Shown piece after piece: positions 45,309 through 52,986 of a DNA stretch of 64,000 nt. This DNA comes from an uncultured Flavobacteriaceae bacterium. GTDB taxonomy: Bacteria > Bacteroidota > Bacteroidia > Flavobacteriales > Flavobacteriaceae. The notes below the pieces were generated by a model, which searched no databases, was not told the DNA's origin, and saw only the letters and a program-made list of their open reading frames with translations. The stretch spans positions 62,001 to 126,000 of the forward strand of contig CALDYU010000008.1 in the NCBI GenBank assembly GCA_937944485.1. The letters are read 5' to 3'. Numbering within the stretch: the stretch's first letter is position 1; each line of letters begins with the position of its first letter. Made by a program: the position numbers and the translations under genes.

Positions 45309-45356
45309 GTATTTCAAACCTTGAAAAATAGCTACTCTTAATACCTTAGCATTTCC

Positions 45357-45920
45357 CTATTCACTGAACAACCCATCCAAAAGCCCTCTTACTTTTTTGC
45401 TATTCCAGTCCGCAGAGCCCGTTTCTTTGATGATGATTTTACCTTGGGCGTCAATTAAAAAACTAGTCGGTATATTTTTATGAGCCAATTCTTGAGGAGG
45501 GTTCATTTGTGCCATATACACAGGCAGCTTGCAGTTTTTCTTATTCATAAACGGTGCCACTACTTCGGGCTTTTCATTGGCAATTAGCAAGAAATTGATT
45601 TTATCGCCATAGTCTTGATACAACCCTTCAATACTCGGCAATTCAGCAATACAAGGTGGGCACCAGGTGGCCCAATAACTGATAAACGTAATTTTGCCTT
45701 TTCCTATTTCTAGGGTTTCATTTGAACCTTCTAAATTTTTTAGGGCATACCCAAAAGGAGCTATTTGTATTTGGTCTTCTTCATCTTCTATTGAGGGAGA
45801 CCAGACCAATAGTTTTACTTTATTTATAACCACTTGAATGGGTGTTCTTGTTTGAGGTATAATCAACAAAATGATAAAAATCGCAAAAAGAATATTACTT
45901 AGACCAAGTTGTTTTTTCAT
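45357..45920 (-). CDS. TlpA-like thiol-disulfide oxidoreductase
   Basis: 187 residues. An N-terminal membrane anchor (LFAIFIILLIIPQ) leads a periplasmic thioredoxin fold with C87-P-P-C90 in SYWATWCPPCIAELP and the cis-proline region NIPTSFLID. It should reduce or exchange disulfides, for example for cytochrome maturation or envelope redox control. It borders the accessory cassettes on the right and reads toward them. Confidence 0.92.
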   Translation of the reverse strand: MKKQLGLSNILFAIFIILLIIPQTRTPIQVVINKVKLLVWSPSIEDEEDQIQIAPFGYALKNLEGSNETLEIGKGKITFISYWATWCPPCIAELPSIEGLYQDYGDKINFLLIANEKPEVVAPFMNKKNCKLPVYMAQMNPPQELAHKNIPTSFLIDAQGKIIIKETGSADWNSKKVRGLLDGLFSE

Positions 45921-46016
45921 TCTGTTTTTATATTTGAATTATAATTGTAGGGGTAAATTACTGAAATCTTTCTTGCGCCGATCACGTTAAAATTTGTTGT
46001 TACCTATCTTTACGCT

Positions 46017-46427
46017 ATGAACCTCATCCTGCTGATTCATATTTTTTCGACCGTTTTTATGTGTGGCCTGTGTTGGTTTGTGCAAATCGTACACTACCCC
46101 CTTTTTAAAGAAATACCGCCAGCTGATTTTCCTGCCTATCAGCAAAAGAATTATGCAACGGGTTATATCACGGTGCCCGTAATGTTGATTGAACTCGGTA
46201 CTGCTCTTTGGTTGTTGTATGCAGGTTATAGTCCGTTGATTTTGGTAAACTTTATTTTATTAGTCCTCATTTGGGTTAGCACTTTTACCCTACAAGTACC
46301 GGCGCATTTGAAACTTCAAAAAACACCCAGTCATGCTGTAATGAACAGGCTTATTTATTCAAATTGGATTCGGACGATTTGTTGGAGTGCAAGAATGGTG
46401 GTTTTGGGGTTTTTGGTTATTAAGTGA
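46017..46427 (+). CDS. Four-helix integral membrane protein of unknown function
   Basis: 136 residues with four hydrophobic segments (ILLIHIFSTVFMCGLCWFVQI, YITVPVMLIELGTALWLLY, LVNFILLVLIWVSTFTLQV, WSARMVVLGFLVI). The first helix is followed by VHYPLF and the third ends in PAHLKL, an arrangement seen in uncharacterised small membrane proteins with a conserved histidine. I do not recognise a named family. A TATCTTTA box (one mismatch to TAnnTTTG) ends 4 bases before its ATG. Confidence 0.75.
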   Translation: MNLILLIHIFSTVFMCGLCWFVQIVHYPLFKEIPPADFPAYQQKNYATGYITVPVMLIELGTALWLLYAGYSPLILVNFILLVLIWVSTFTLQVPAHLKLQKTPSHAVMNRLIYSNWIRTICWSARMVVLGFLVIK

Positions 46428-46556
46428 AGAATGTAATATTAGTTTTAAAAGCAGTCACAAAACTCGGCGCTTTTCAAATAAAAGATGAATCTCCGAGCTT
46501 TTGTTCTTTTTTCTGCGGAGAAGGAAAACTTGAATTCATCGAAGTAGGCAATAAAT

Positions 46557-46731
46557 AGAATTTGAAGGTTTTTCAGAAATAATGATGCCACCCGCGGAAG
46601 TGCGTTTCGCGAAGCGAAAAAGAGCATGTAGCGATAAGTGGCAGTCATGGTTTTGTCAAAGACAAAAATTTCCTATAAAAGCTTCTTGATTTTTTGCTTC
46701 GTTTTGTATCAAGACAAAATGAAGAAATGAA
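46557..46731. repeat. Dispersed 175-base repeat, copy 1
   Basis: Direct copy of the sequence at 51317-51491, about 85-90 % identical by eye, with a variable centre of about 22 bases (46629-46650). It contains several small hairpins: TTTCGC/GCGAAA near 46605, TTTTGTC/GACAAAA at 46651-46667 and TTTTGT/ACAAAA near 46702. There is no coding frame. It may be a non-autonomous mobile or REP-type element. Confidence 0.75.
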
Positions 46732-46732
46732 A

Positions 46733-46812
46733 AGCATCTCGACTGAGCCCTGTCTTGAGTCCTTCGACTGCGCTCAGGATAAACTCAAGCGAAAGGCTCG
46801 ATGTGACAGTTT
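46733..46812. repeat. REP-like palindromic element
   Basis: CTTGAGT (46754-46760) pairs with ACTCAAG (46783-46789), and GAGCC (46745-46749) pairs with GGCTC (46795-46799) outside it. The loop carries CTTCGACTGCGCTCAG. Elements of this type, ending near TGTGACA, are common between genes in flavobacterial genomes. It directly follows the 175-base repeat. Confidence 0.6.
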
Positions 46813-47042
46813 AGTAAAATCGTATTTTTTAGAAGCGAGGCCAACGCTTCATCTCGCCCACTGCTTTCGCAGTGTCGTCCATAGAGCATTCCGTGAAGCG
46901 GAAGCGGTCTGGGCGCTGCGGCCGTGGAAAATCCGTAGATTTTGAGATAGTAAAAATCAGCCTAGAGTTTTTTGTTTCTTTTTTTGGCAATGAAAAAAAG
47001 AAAGAATGATTTTGATACCTTTAAAGTGTTAATAACGCCCCT

Positions 47043-48050
47043 ATGGATTCATTAATTATGGTCTTAAGTTCTTTAGGTATTGCACAGGCAGTTTTTCTCT
47101 GCGTGTATCTTCTTAGCCTAAAAAAAGGAAATCGTAAGGCAAATCTGTTTTTGGCTTTTGTACTCCTCGGGCTTACCATTCGCATTGGGAAATCGATTTT
47201 GAATGTCTACCTTGATTTAGAACCTTGGCAGCGAAATTTGGGTATATCTGGGGTAATGATGGCCGGACCCTTTCTTTGGTTTTATGGCAGATTGCTGTTA
47301 GGAAAAGAAAAAATATTTTCTAAGCACAACTACTGGCATCTGTTGCCGTTTGTACTTTTCGTATGTTTTTGCTTCTATATTCCTAACGGTTATGGTGCTT
47401 TTCCGAATACCAGCTATCTACTTGCTTTTTCGCATTTAGCCATCTATTTAATTATGAGCGGTGCGCTCTTGTTCAATTATAAGTCGAAAGCCTCTAAATC
47501 GGTTTGGCACTGGTATCTAATTATGGTTATGGGTGTGGTGTTTATTTGGATATTCTATATGGGGAATCTTTTTGGGTTGATTCCTTATTATATTGGCGGG
47601 GCTATCTTCTTTTCTTTCTTACTCTATGCCTTCTCTTTTCTCCTTTTGAAGCGACCCGTTTTTGCCATGGAAAAATATCGCAACTCTTCTATAGATGTTT
47701 CAAGTTCTAAAAAATACATGCAAGAAATTCAAGCGCTGTTCGAAAAAGAAACAATCTACCTTGACAGCGAATTAAACATGTCTAAGGTGGCCCAAAAATT
47801 AGGAATACGATCTCGGGATGTATCTCAGGTCATCAATGAAAATGAACAACAGAATTTTTCTGAATTTGTGAACCAGTATCGTATCGCAAAAGCCAAAGAC
47901 CTCTTAATCGACACCTCATATGCCCAGGAAAAAATTGCTACGGTGGCGTATGATTGCGGCTTTGGCAATGTAACTTCATTCAACTTGGCTTTTAAAGCTG
48001 CCACCCAATTAACCCCTTCACAGTACCGAAATAAATTTTACCAAGGATAA
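47043..48050 (+). CDS. AraC family transcriptional regulator with membrane N-terminus
   Basis: 335 residues. Seven or so hydrophobic helices occupy residues 1-205 (for example MVLSSLGIAQAVFLCVYLL and VVFIWIFYMGNLFGLIPYY). A cytoplasmic AraC-type double helix-turn-helix follows at about 230-330 (NMSKVAQKLGIRSRDVSQVI and IATVAYDCGFGNVTSFNLAF). Membrane-bound AraC regulators of this layout are frequent in Bacteroidetes. It may control the sugar dehydrogenase gene that starts 80 bases downstream, but no site can be shown. Confidence 0.9.
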   Translation: MDSLIMVLSSLGIAQAVFLCVYLLSLKKGNRKANLFLAFVLLGLTIRIGKSILNVYLDLEPWQRNLGISGVMMAGPFLWFYGRLLLGKEKIFSKHNYWHLLPFVLFVCFCFYIPNGYGAFPNTSYLLAFSHLAIYLIMSGALLFNYKSKASKSVWHWYLIMVMGVVFIWIFYMGNLFGLIPYYIGGAIFFSFLLYAFSFLLLKRPVFAMEKYRNSSIDVSSSKKYMQEIQALFEKETIYLDSELNMSKVAQKLGIRSRDVSQVINENEQQNFSEFVNQYRIAKAKDLLIDTSYAQEKIATVAYDCGFGNVTSFNLAFKAATQLTPSQYRNKFYQG

Positions 48051-48130
48051 CTTTTTCGTTTTAAGAATCATGATTTTTAAAGGATTTTGATTTGCTTCTT
48101 CGGATTTTGCACTTGAAAACATACAGCAAA

Positions 48131-49351
48131 ATGAAGTACCTCTTTCTTTTAATTACAATCTTGTCTCTAGGCTGTTCCGAGCCAAATAAGAATTTTGCGG
48201 CATCGAAAGTTTCCGAAGTAATCCCTCAAAAAGAAACTATAATCGATGGTTTATCACGCCCTTGGAGTATGGTATTTTTATCTGAAACCGAAGTTTTGCT
48301 TTCTGAAAAAGATGGAGACCTTCTTCGGATTGATTTGAATACTAAGGAAAAACATCGCATCAAAGGATTTCCCACGGACAAAACAGATAGCCTTAGCTAT
48401 AGAAAAGCAGATTATTCGAAAGGAACATTTCCTGGAGGGTTGGAAGATGGTACAAAAGTGACTTATAACGCAGGAATTTTAGAAGTCCTAATCGATCCTG
48501 ATTTTGATGCCAATCAACAGCTCTATATTTCATATACCGCCAAAGGAGAAGGTGGTGCTACGACAAAAGTTATTCGCGCCCAATTGCAAAACGATTCTTT
48601 GGTAAATATTAAACCCTTACTCTTGGCTTTGCCCTTTTCGCATGGCTTATTTCATTTTGGCGGAGGGATGACTTTTGGCTCTGATGGCAAACTATATGTT
48701 ACCGTTGGAGAACGCCTTTTTAACGAAGATTACCAACCAGAAGTGCCCATTGCACAAGACCTAACGGATAGCAGAGGAAAAATATACAGGCTTAATTCCG
48801 ACGGGAGTATTCCTGAGGATAACCCTGATTTTGGAGCCAATGCCATTCCCGGATTATATGCTTCTGGGATTCGAGCTGCCCAAGGCATTACCGTCGAACC
48901 TATAACAGGAAACATTTGGTTTAGTGAACACGGCACCAATCAAGGTGATGAAATTAATTTGCTGAAAAAAGGAGCAAATTATGGTTGGCCCGTGATTACT
49001 ACAGGCACCTATCGCGGCAATAAATTTGTGCCAAAAAAAGTTGAAGGTGTTATTTACACCGAACCCACTTGGTTTTGGAAACATACCGTTGCCCCAACTG
49101 GACTCACCTTTTACACCGGAAGTGAGTTCCCCCAATGGAAAAATAATTTAATCGTTCCAGGGCTATCTCGCGGTAGCCTTTGGAGCCTTCGTATTGAAGA
49201 TCAAACCGTAAAAAGTTTGGAAGAGTTGTTCGTTAATGACCGTCATAGATCCCGAAAGGCGGTTATGAGTCCTGAAGGGAAATTATACCTCTTAACCGAA
49301 GACCTCAACGAACCCACAAATGGAAAAATCGTTCGTATAAAACCAGAATAA
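48131..49351 (+). CDS. PQQ-dependent sugar dehydrogenase-like lipoprotein
   Basis: 406 residues from the ATG at 48131; the open frame from 48092 adds a non-signal stretch. The lipoprotein signal is MKYLFLLITILSLGC. The mature protein is a glucose/sorbosone dehydrogenase beta-propeller: GLSRPWSMVFL, LYISYTAKGEGG, GGGMTFGSDGKLYVTVGE, SGIRAAQGI and WFSEHGTNQGDEINLL. Homologues oxidise aldoses to lactones with PQQ in the periplasm. No PQQ synthesis genes are in the window. A lactonase-like gene lies 0.5 kb downstream in the opposite direction. Confidence 0.9.
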   Translation: MKYLFLLITILSLGCSEPNKNFAASKVSEVIPQKETIIDGLSRPWSMVFLSETEVLLSEKDGDLLRIDLNTKEKHRIKGFPTDKTDSLSYRKADYSKGTFPGGLEDGTKVTYNAGILEVLIDPDFDANQQLYISYTAKGEGGATTKVIRAQLQNDSLVNIKPLLLALPFSHGLFHFGGGMTFGSDGKLYVTVGERLFNEDYQPEVPIAQDLTDSRGKIYRLNSDGSIPEDNPDFGANAIPGLYASGIRAAQGITVEPITGNIWFSEHGTNQGDEINLLKKGANYGWPVITTGTYRGNKFVPKKVEGVIYTEPTWFWKHTVAPTGLTFYTGSEFPQWKNNLIVPGLSRGSLWSLRIEDQTVKSLEELFVNDRHRSRKAVMSPEGKLYLLTEDLNEPTNGKIVRIKPE

Positions 49352-49371
49352 ATAGTTAAAAACACCACATT

Positions 49372-49800
49372 ATGAAAACATTCTTTTTTACAACTTGTTT
49401 AGTATTAGTCCATTTAGCCGCAGTATCTCAAACCGAAGAAGAGGCGATTCGCGAATCATTGCAAAGTTATATCGATGGTAGCTCGTATAGCGACCCTGAA
49501 AAAATCATAGCGCCTTTCTATGAAGATGCGCGTATGTTTTTATATCACCCAGAGAAGCCTATTTACTTACTATCTGCAAAGGAATATGCTGACCTTTTTA
49601 AAAAGCGCGAAAAAGGAAAATTTAACGGCAGAGTTGGCACCATAATCTCCATCGACCGCTCCAATGACATTGCTACTGCCAAAGTCGAAATAAATATCGA
49701 CAGTGGGAAAATGATATTTATAGATTTATTTATTCTTAAAGAACTAAAAGGTAAATGGAAGATTATTAGTAAAGCAGCAACACGAATGCCCAAGGAATAA
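49372..49800 (+). CDS. Secreted NTF2-like (lumazine-binding-like) protein
   Basis: 142 residues with a signal peptide (FFFTTCLVLVHLAAVSQ). The mature part is an NTF2-like cone: EEEAIRESLQSYIDG, then FYEDARMFLYH, a central helix with YADLFKKREKGKF and the last strands ATAKVEINIDSGKMIFIDLFIL and GKWKIISKAA. Such small proteins bind ligands or act as enzymes; no catalytic residues are evident. It follows the sugar dehydrogenase after 20 bases and is probably co-transcribed. Confidence 0.85.
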   Translation: MKTFFFTTCLVLVHLAAVSQTEEEAIRESLQSYIDGSSYSDPEKIIAPFYEDARMFLYHPEKPIYLLSAKEYADLFKKREKGKFNGRVGTIISIDRSNDIATAKVEINIDSGKMIFIDLFILKELKGKWKIISKAATRMPKE

Positions 49801-49841
49801 ATAGGTTGCAATAGGCAATCGCATAAAACATTTCTAAAAAA

Positions 49842-50942
49842 CTATAAAAACACCAAACAGACTGGTTTTGATACTTTTTCTTCACTCAAAAAGCTCAGCG
49901 TGCCTCGCTCTGCATCTCGTTTGAAGACAGAAATATTATTACTTTTTTGATTGGCTACTAAAAGGAATTTTCCTGTTGGGTCAAGGGTGAAATTTCTGGG
50001 CCAATCGCCTTTTACACTTTCACGACCTATGGGTGTTAAGCGTCCTGTTTGCTGGTTTACCGCAAAAATGACAATCGTATTTTCGCCTCGATTAGAGCCA
50101 TATAAAAAATTGCCATCAGCAGACAAATGTATATCCGCACAGAAACTTTCACCTTTAAAATCTGCCCCAAGGGTAGATTCGTTTTGAATTGTTTTATAGT
50201 TTCCTTCAGCGTCTTTTTGAAAGACAGAGATACTAGATTTTAACTCGTTTATGACATATAAAAATTTGCCGTTTTGCGCGCTTGTAAAATGCCTCGGGCC
50301 TGCTCCTTTTGGTAAATCAAGTACCGAACTTGCTTTTGCCTCTCCCGAAGCGTCCAAATCATAGCCCAATAGCGCATCTAGTCCCAAATCGGCAATGTAT
50401 AGTTTATCATTTACCCATTGCGCCATGTGCGCATGAGCAATTTTGGTGGTGTCAATGACATTGTGATTCATTATAGCTGCAGGGCCTGTTAATTTTCCGT
50501 CATCGCCTACCGAATACACGCTGGCATTTCCGCCTGTATAATTACTGATCGCTATTTGATTTCCATCTGGTGATAAGGCCACATGACAAGGATGGGCTCC
50601 TTTACTTGATACGGTTTGTATTTCTACTAAAGTATCTTTATCCATCGAAAATGTCGTTACCGCACCTCCGCCTCCTTCTTGATAGTCTTTGACTTCTTGA
50701 ACCGCATAGAGGAAATCCTTCTCTTTAGAAATTGCCAAAAACGAGGGACTCTCAATTTCCACAGCTAAGGTATTGCTCACAATTTTGCCTTGTTCTGTAT
50801 CAAATTGCAATTTGTAAATGCCTTTACTATCGGAATCGGTATAGGTGCCAACGTATACCGTTGCGAGTTGCGGTTTTTCTTTTTCAGTACAATTAAATAG
50901 TGTCATGGTGAGAATTACTAAGACAATGTTTTTGATATTCAT
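49842..50942 (-). CDS. Lactonase family beta-propeller lipoprotein (6-phosphogluconolactonase-like)
   Basis: 366 residues. The signal ends in a lipobox (LTMTLFNC). Seven-bladed propeller repeats are visible: YVGTYTDSDSKGIYKLQFD, PCHVALSPDGNQIAISNYTGGNASVYSV, PRHFTSAQNGKFLYVINE and PRNFTLDPTGKFLLVANQKSNN. The family includes YbhE/Pgl-type lactonases that open sugar lactones. With the convergent PQQ-type sugar dehydrogenase it could form a periplasmic aldose-to-aldonate route. Confidence 0.9.
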   Translation of the reverse strand: MNIKNIVLVILTMTLFNCTEKEKPQLATVYVGTYTDSDSKGIYKLQFDTEQGKIVSNTLAVEIESPSFLAISKEKDFLYAVQEVKDYQEGGGGAVTTFSMDKDTLVEIQTVSSKGAHPCHVALSPDGNQIAISNYTGGNASVYSVGDDGKLTGPAAIMNHNVIDTTKIAHAHMAQWVNDKLYIADLGLDALLGYDLDASGEAKASSVLDLPKGAGPRHFTSAQNGKFLYVINELKSSISVFQKDAEGNYKTIQNESTLGADFKGESFCADIHLSADGNFLYGSNRGENTIVIFAVNQQTGRLTPIGRESVKGDWPRNFTLDPTGKFLLVANQKSNNISVFKRDAERGTLSFLSEEKVSKPVCLVFL

Positions 50943-51316
50943 ATTTGAGGTGTTGACTATTGATTTTCTAAAAGTACAACCTAAAGTTTCTTTTCACAAT
51001 GAGGTGTGAGAATGACAAGATATTCTATTTCTTCCTTTTTACTCGCCCAGGGCAGAAAAGCGAAGGTACAGTGTACCTTTGATTTGATGAGTCAGATGGT
51101 GGGGTGGGAATAAAAAATGTTTTAATATCATTTCTTTCACTCGTGCAAAAGAAACGAAACAAAGAAAGATACGCCTTCTCCTTAGGAATTTTTACTGCGT
51201 AAAACTGACTTCGAAACTTGGCCATCCTGCTTTCAGCAGGACGAGTACCAACCCAAACTTTCTCAGTCTATTCTTAGGATAAGGGATACTAAATTTCAAA
51301 AGAGTGGTTAATTATC
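50943..51316. other. Non-coding region left of repeat copy 2
   Basis: About 370 bases without a convincing gene. A CCTGC/GCAGG hairpin is at 51227-51241 and a purine-rich CAAAAGAAACGAAACAAAGA stretch is near 51138, reminiscent of the stretch near 46980. A minus-strand frame at 51025-51225 has no protein-like character. Confidence 0.5.
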
Positions 51317-51491
51317 AGAATTTGAAGATTTTTCAGAAATAATGATGCCACCAGCGGAAGTGCGTTTCGCGAAGCGCAAAAGAGCATGCAGCTTTAGGGG
51401 TATTCACGGTTTTGTCGAAGACAAAAATTTCCTATAAAACCTTCTTGATTTTTTGCTTCGTTTTGTATCAAGACAAAATGAAGGAAAGAAA
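51317..51491. repeat. Dispersed 175-base repeat, copy 2
   Basis: Direct repeat of 46557-46731 in the same orientation. The outer parts are nearly identical, while the central part (51389-51409) differs. The same hairpins are kept, including TTTTGTC/GACAAAA with a changed loop (GAA instead of AAA), which suggests the structure is conserved. Confidence 0.75.
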
Positions 51492-51554
51492 CAAATTAAG
51501 CAATAGTTTTAATAATATCCCTATTTGAAAAGTTTATAGCAAATAGCGAAAACC

Positions 51555-52586
51555 CTAAACAGGCAATACATTTTCAGCCTGCCACTCATTAACCCATTTC
51601 GCCATCAAACCGACCCAAGCATCGCCATCATTTAAACAAGGTATGTGTTTGTAGTGTTCGCCACCAGCTTCCTCAAATTGTTCTTTACCCTCCATGGCTA
51701 TTTCTTCTAAAGTCTCCAAACAATCAGATACAAAGGCTGCCGTAACTACTGCCAATTTCTTTTTTCCCTCTTTCGCCAAACGCTCAAACTCGTAATCAGT
51801 ATAGGGTTTCAACCAAGGGTCTCCTGCCAGGCGTGACTGAAAAGAAGTGCTAATTTTTTCTTCGGATAAGCCTAATTGGTTCTTGACCAATTCGGTAGTT
51901 TCATATACTTGATGACGGTAGCAGGTATTATGCGCCACAGAATTTACGCTGCAACAACTGCCATCAATTTTACAATGAAATTTGGTTGGGTCGCTCTTGC
52001 GCACATGACGTTCGGGAATACCATGGTACGAAAATAAAATATGGTCGTAATCAAAGTCTTTCAGGCCCTCTGCAATACTGTCTGACAAGACTTTTATATA
52101 GTCCGTACTTTTATAAAAAGCAGGCATGGTGGTTATCTTGATGTTTGGAAAAGATGCTTCTTTGACCTGCATGGTTTTGACCACAACAGTTTCATAAGAT
52201 GACATGGCATAATGCGGATACAAGGGTACCAACAGTACCTCATCAACTCCCTTTGAAGTTAATTCTTTAAGAGCCTTTTCAATAGACATACTTCCGTAAC
52301 GCATACCTAAAGCAACGGGCATATTCGTTTGTTGACGCACTTTAGCTGCAAAACGTTCTGATATTACCACAAGTGGAGAACCTTCATCCCACCAAATCTT
52401 AGCATAAGCTGCAGCCGATTTTTTAGGTCGGGTTTGAAGAATGATTCCTCTTACCAATAGATTTCTCAATAAGGGATTCACGTCAATAACCCGCTCATCC
52501 ATCAAGAATTCATCTAAATATGGCTTTACATCTTTGGCTGTAGGACTATCTGGAGAACCCAAATTAACCAATAAAACTCCTTTCAT
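51555..52586 (-). CDS. hemH: Ferrochelatase
   Basis: 343 residues from the ATG at 52586, where homologues begin (MKGVLLVNLGSPDSP); the frame to 52607 adds seven residues. Key segments are YLDEFLMDERVID, ALGMRYGSMSIEKAL, the catalytic-histidine region FSYHGIPERHV and the C-terminal glutamate segment VSDCLETLEEIAMEGKEQF. It inserts ferrous iron into protoporphyrin IX. A cysteine pair (CKIDGSCCSVN) in the middle could hold a cluster or metal, as in some ferrochelatases. It is monocistronic. Confidence 0.96.
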   Translation of the reverse strand: MKGVLLVNLGSPDSPTAKDVKPYLDEFLMDERVIDVNPLLRNLLVRGIILQTRPKKSAAAYAKIWWDEGSPLVVISERFAAKVRQQTNMPVALGMRYGSMSIEKALKELTSKGVDEVLLVPLYPHYAMSSYETVVVKTMQVKEASFPNIKITTMPAFYKSTDYIKVLSDSIAEGLKDFDYDHILFSYHGIPERHVRKSDPTKFHCKIDGSCCSVNSVAHNTCYRHQVYETTELVKNQLGLSEEKISTSFQSRLAGDPWLKPYTDYEFERLAKEGKKKLAVVTAAFVSDCLETLEEIAMEGKEQFEEAGGEHYKHIPCLNDGDAWVGLMAKWVNEWQAENVLPV

Positions 52587-52607
52587 TGCTAAATTATTTA
52601 TTGTCAT

Positions 52608-52986
52608 TCCCGCCCTCTGAATTTGTTTCAGTAAAGTCAGGAATCTATTTTTATTTAAATGTCAATTAAAATTTCCGCTCAACATTATCATCCCGAAAAA
52701 GCACATTTTGACAGTCAAAAAGCAGTTGCAAAAATAAGTCACAAACCTCAGTCTACCTTAGAATGTAACTATTAGTTTATTGATAACGCTATAAACCTTA
52801 TCGATTTTGGAGCCTAAACTTCTTTTAAATAAGCTTAGGCGAGCCCTAAAAAAATAAGAAACAGAAAATACAAGCCTAAATCACCCGTTATATCATGAAT
52901 TAATCTATAATTTTCACATTTTGTAGGGATAGTCGAGACTTATTCCTGTATTACATTTGTGAAAAGCATAGTCCAAATATCTTTAG
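52608..52986. other. Intergenic region before the TraB/GumN gene
   Basis: 379 bases with no gene. It contains a hairpin with arms CCTAAACTT (52813-52821) and AAGCTTAGG (52831-52839), which pair except for one position. A degenerate CATTCCCGCC...GGAATCT dyad lies near 52606-52650. The downstream promoter box is at 52952-52959. Confidence 0.5.
52952..52959 (+). promoter_or_regulatory. Probable -7 box of the TraB/GumN gene
   Basis: TACATTTG matches TAnnTTTG and lies 27 bases before the ATG at 52987. A TTTG at 52920-52923 is 28 bases further upstream, longer than usual. Confidence 0.45.

Larger units (their letters stand above)
46428..47042. other. Non-coding repeat-rich region
   Basis: About 615 bases between the membrane protein and the AraC gene. 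It starts with a CTCGG...CCGAG hairpin before a T-rich stretch (46463-46512, perhaps a terminator), then holds the 175-base dispersed repeat and a REP-like palindrome. It ends with smaller hairpins (CTGCTTTCGCAG near 46861) and the purine/pyrimidine-mirrored stretch at 46972-47007. A frame at 46694-46945 is a translation of these repeats, not a gene. Confidence 0.6.

Noticed and set aside
46694-46945. 83-codon plus-strand frame
   Set aside because: It is a translation of the dispersed repeat and the REP-like palindrome (text such as SFDCAQDKLK), with no start context or family.
51025-51225. 66-codon minus-strand frame
   Set aside because: It lies in hairpin-rich non-coding DNA left of the second repeat copy and has no domain or signal character.
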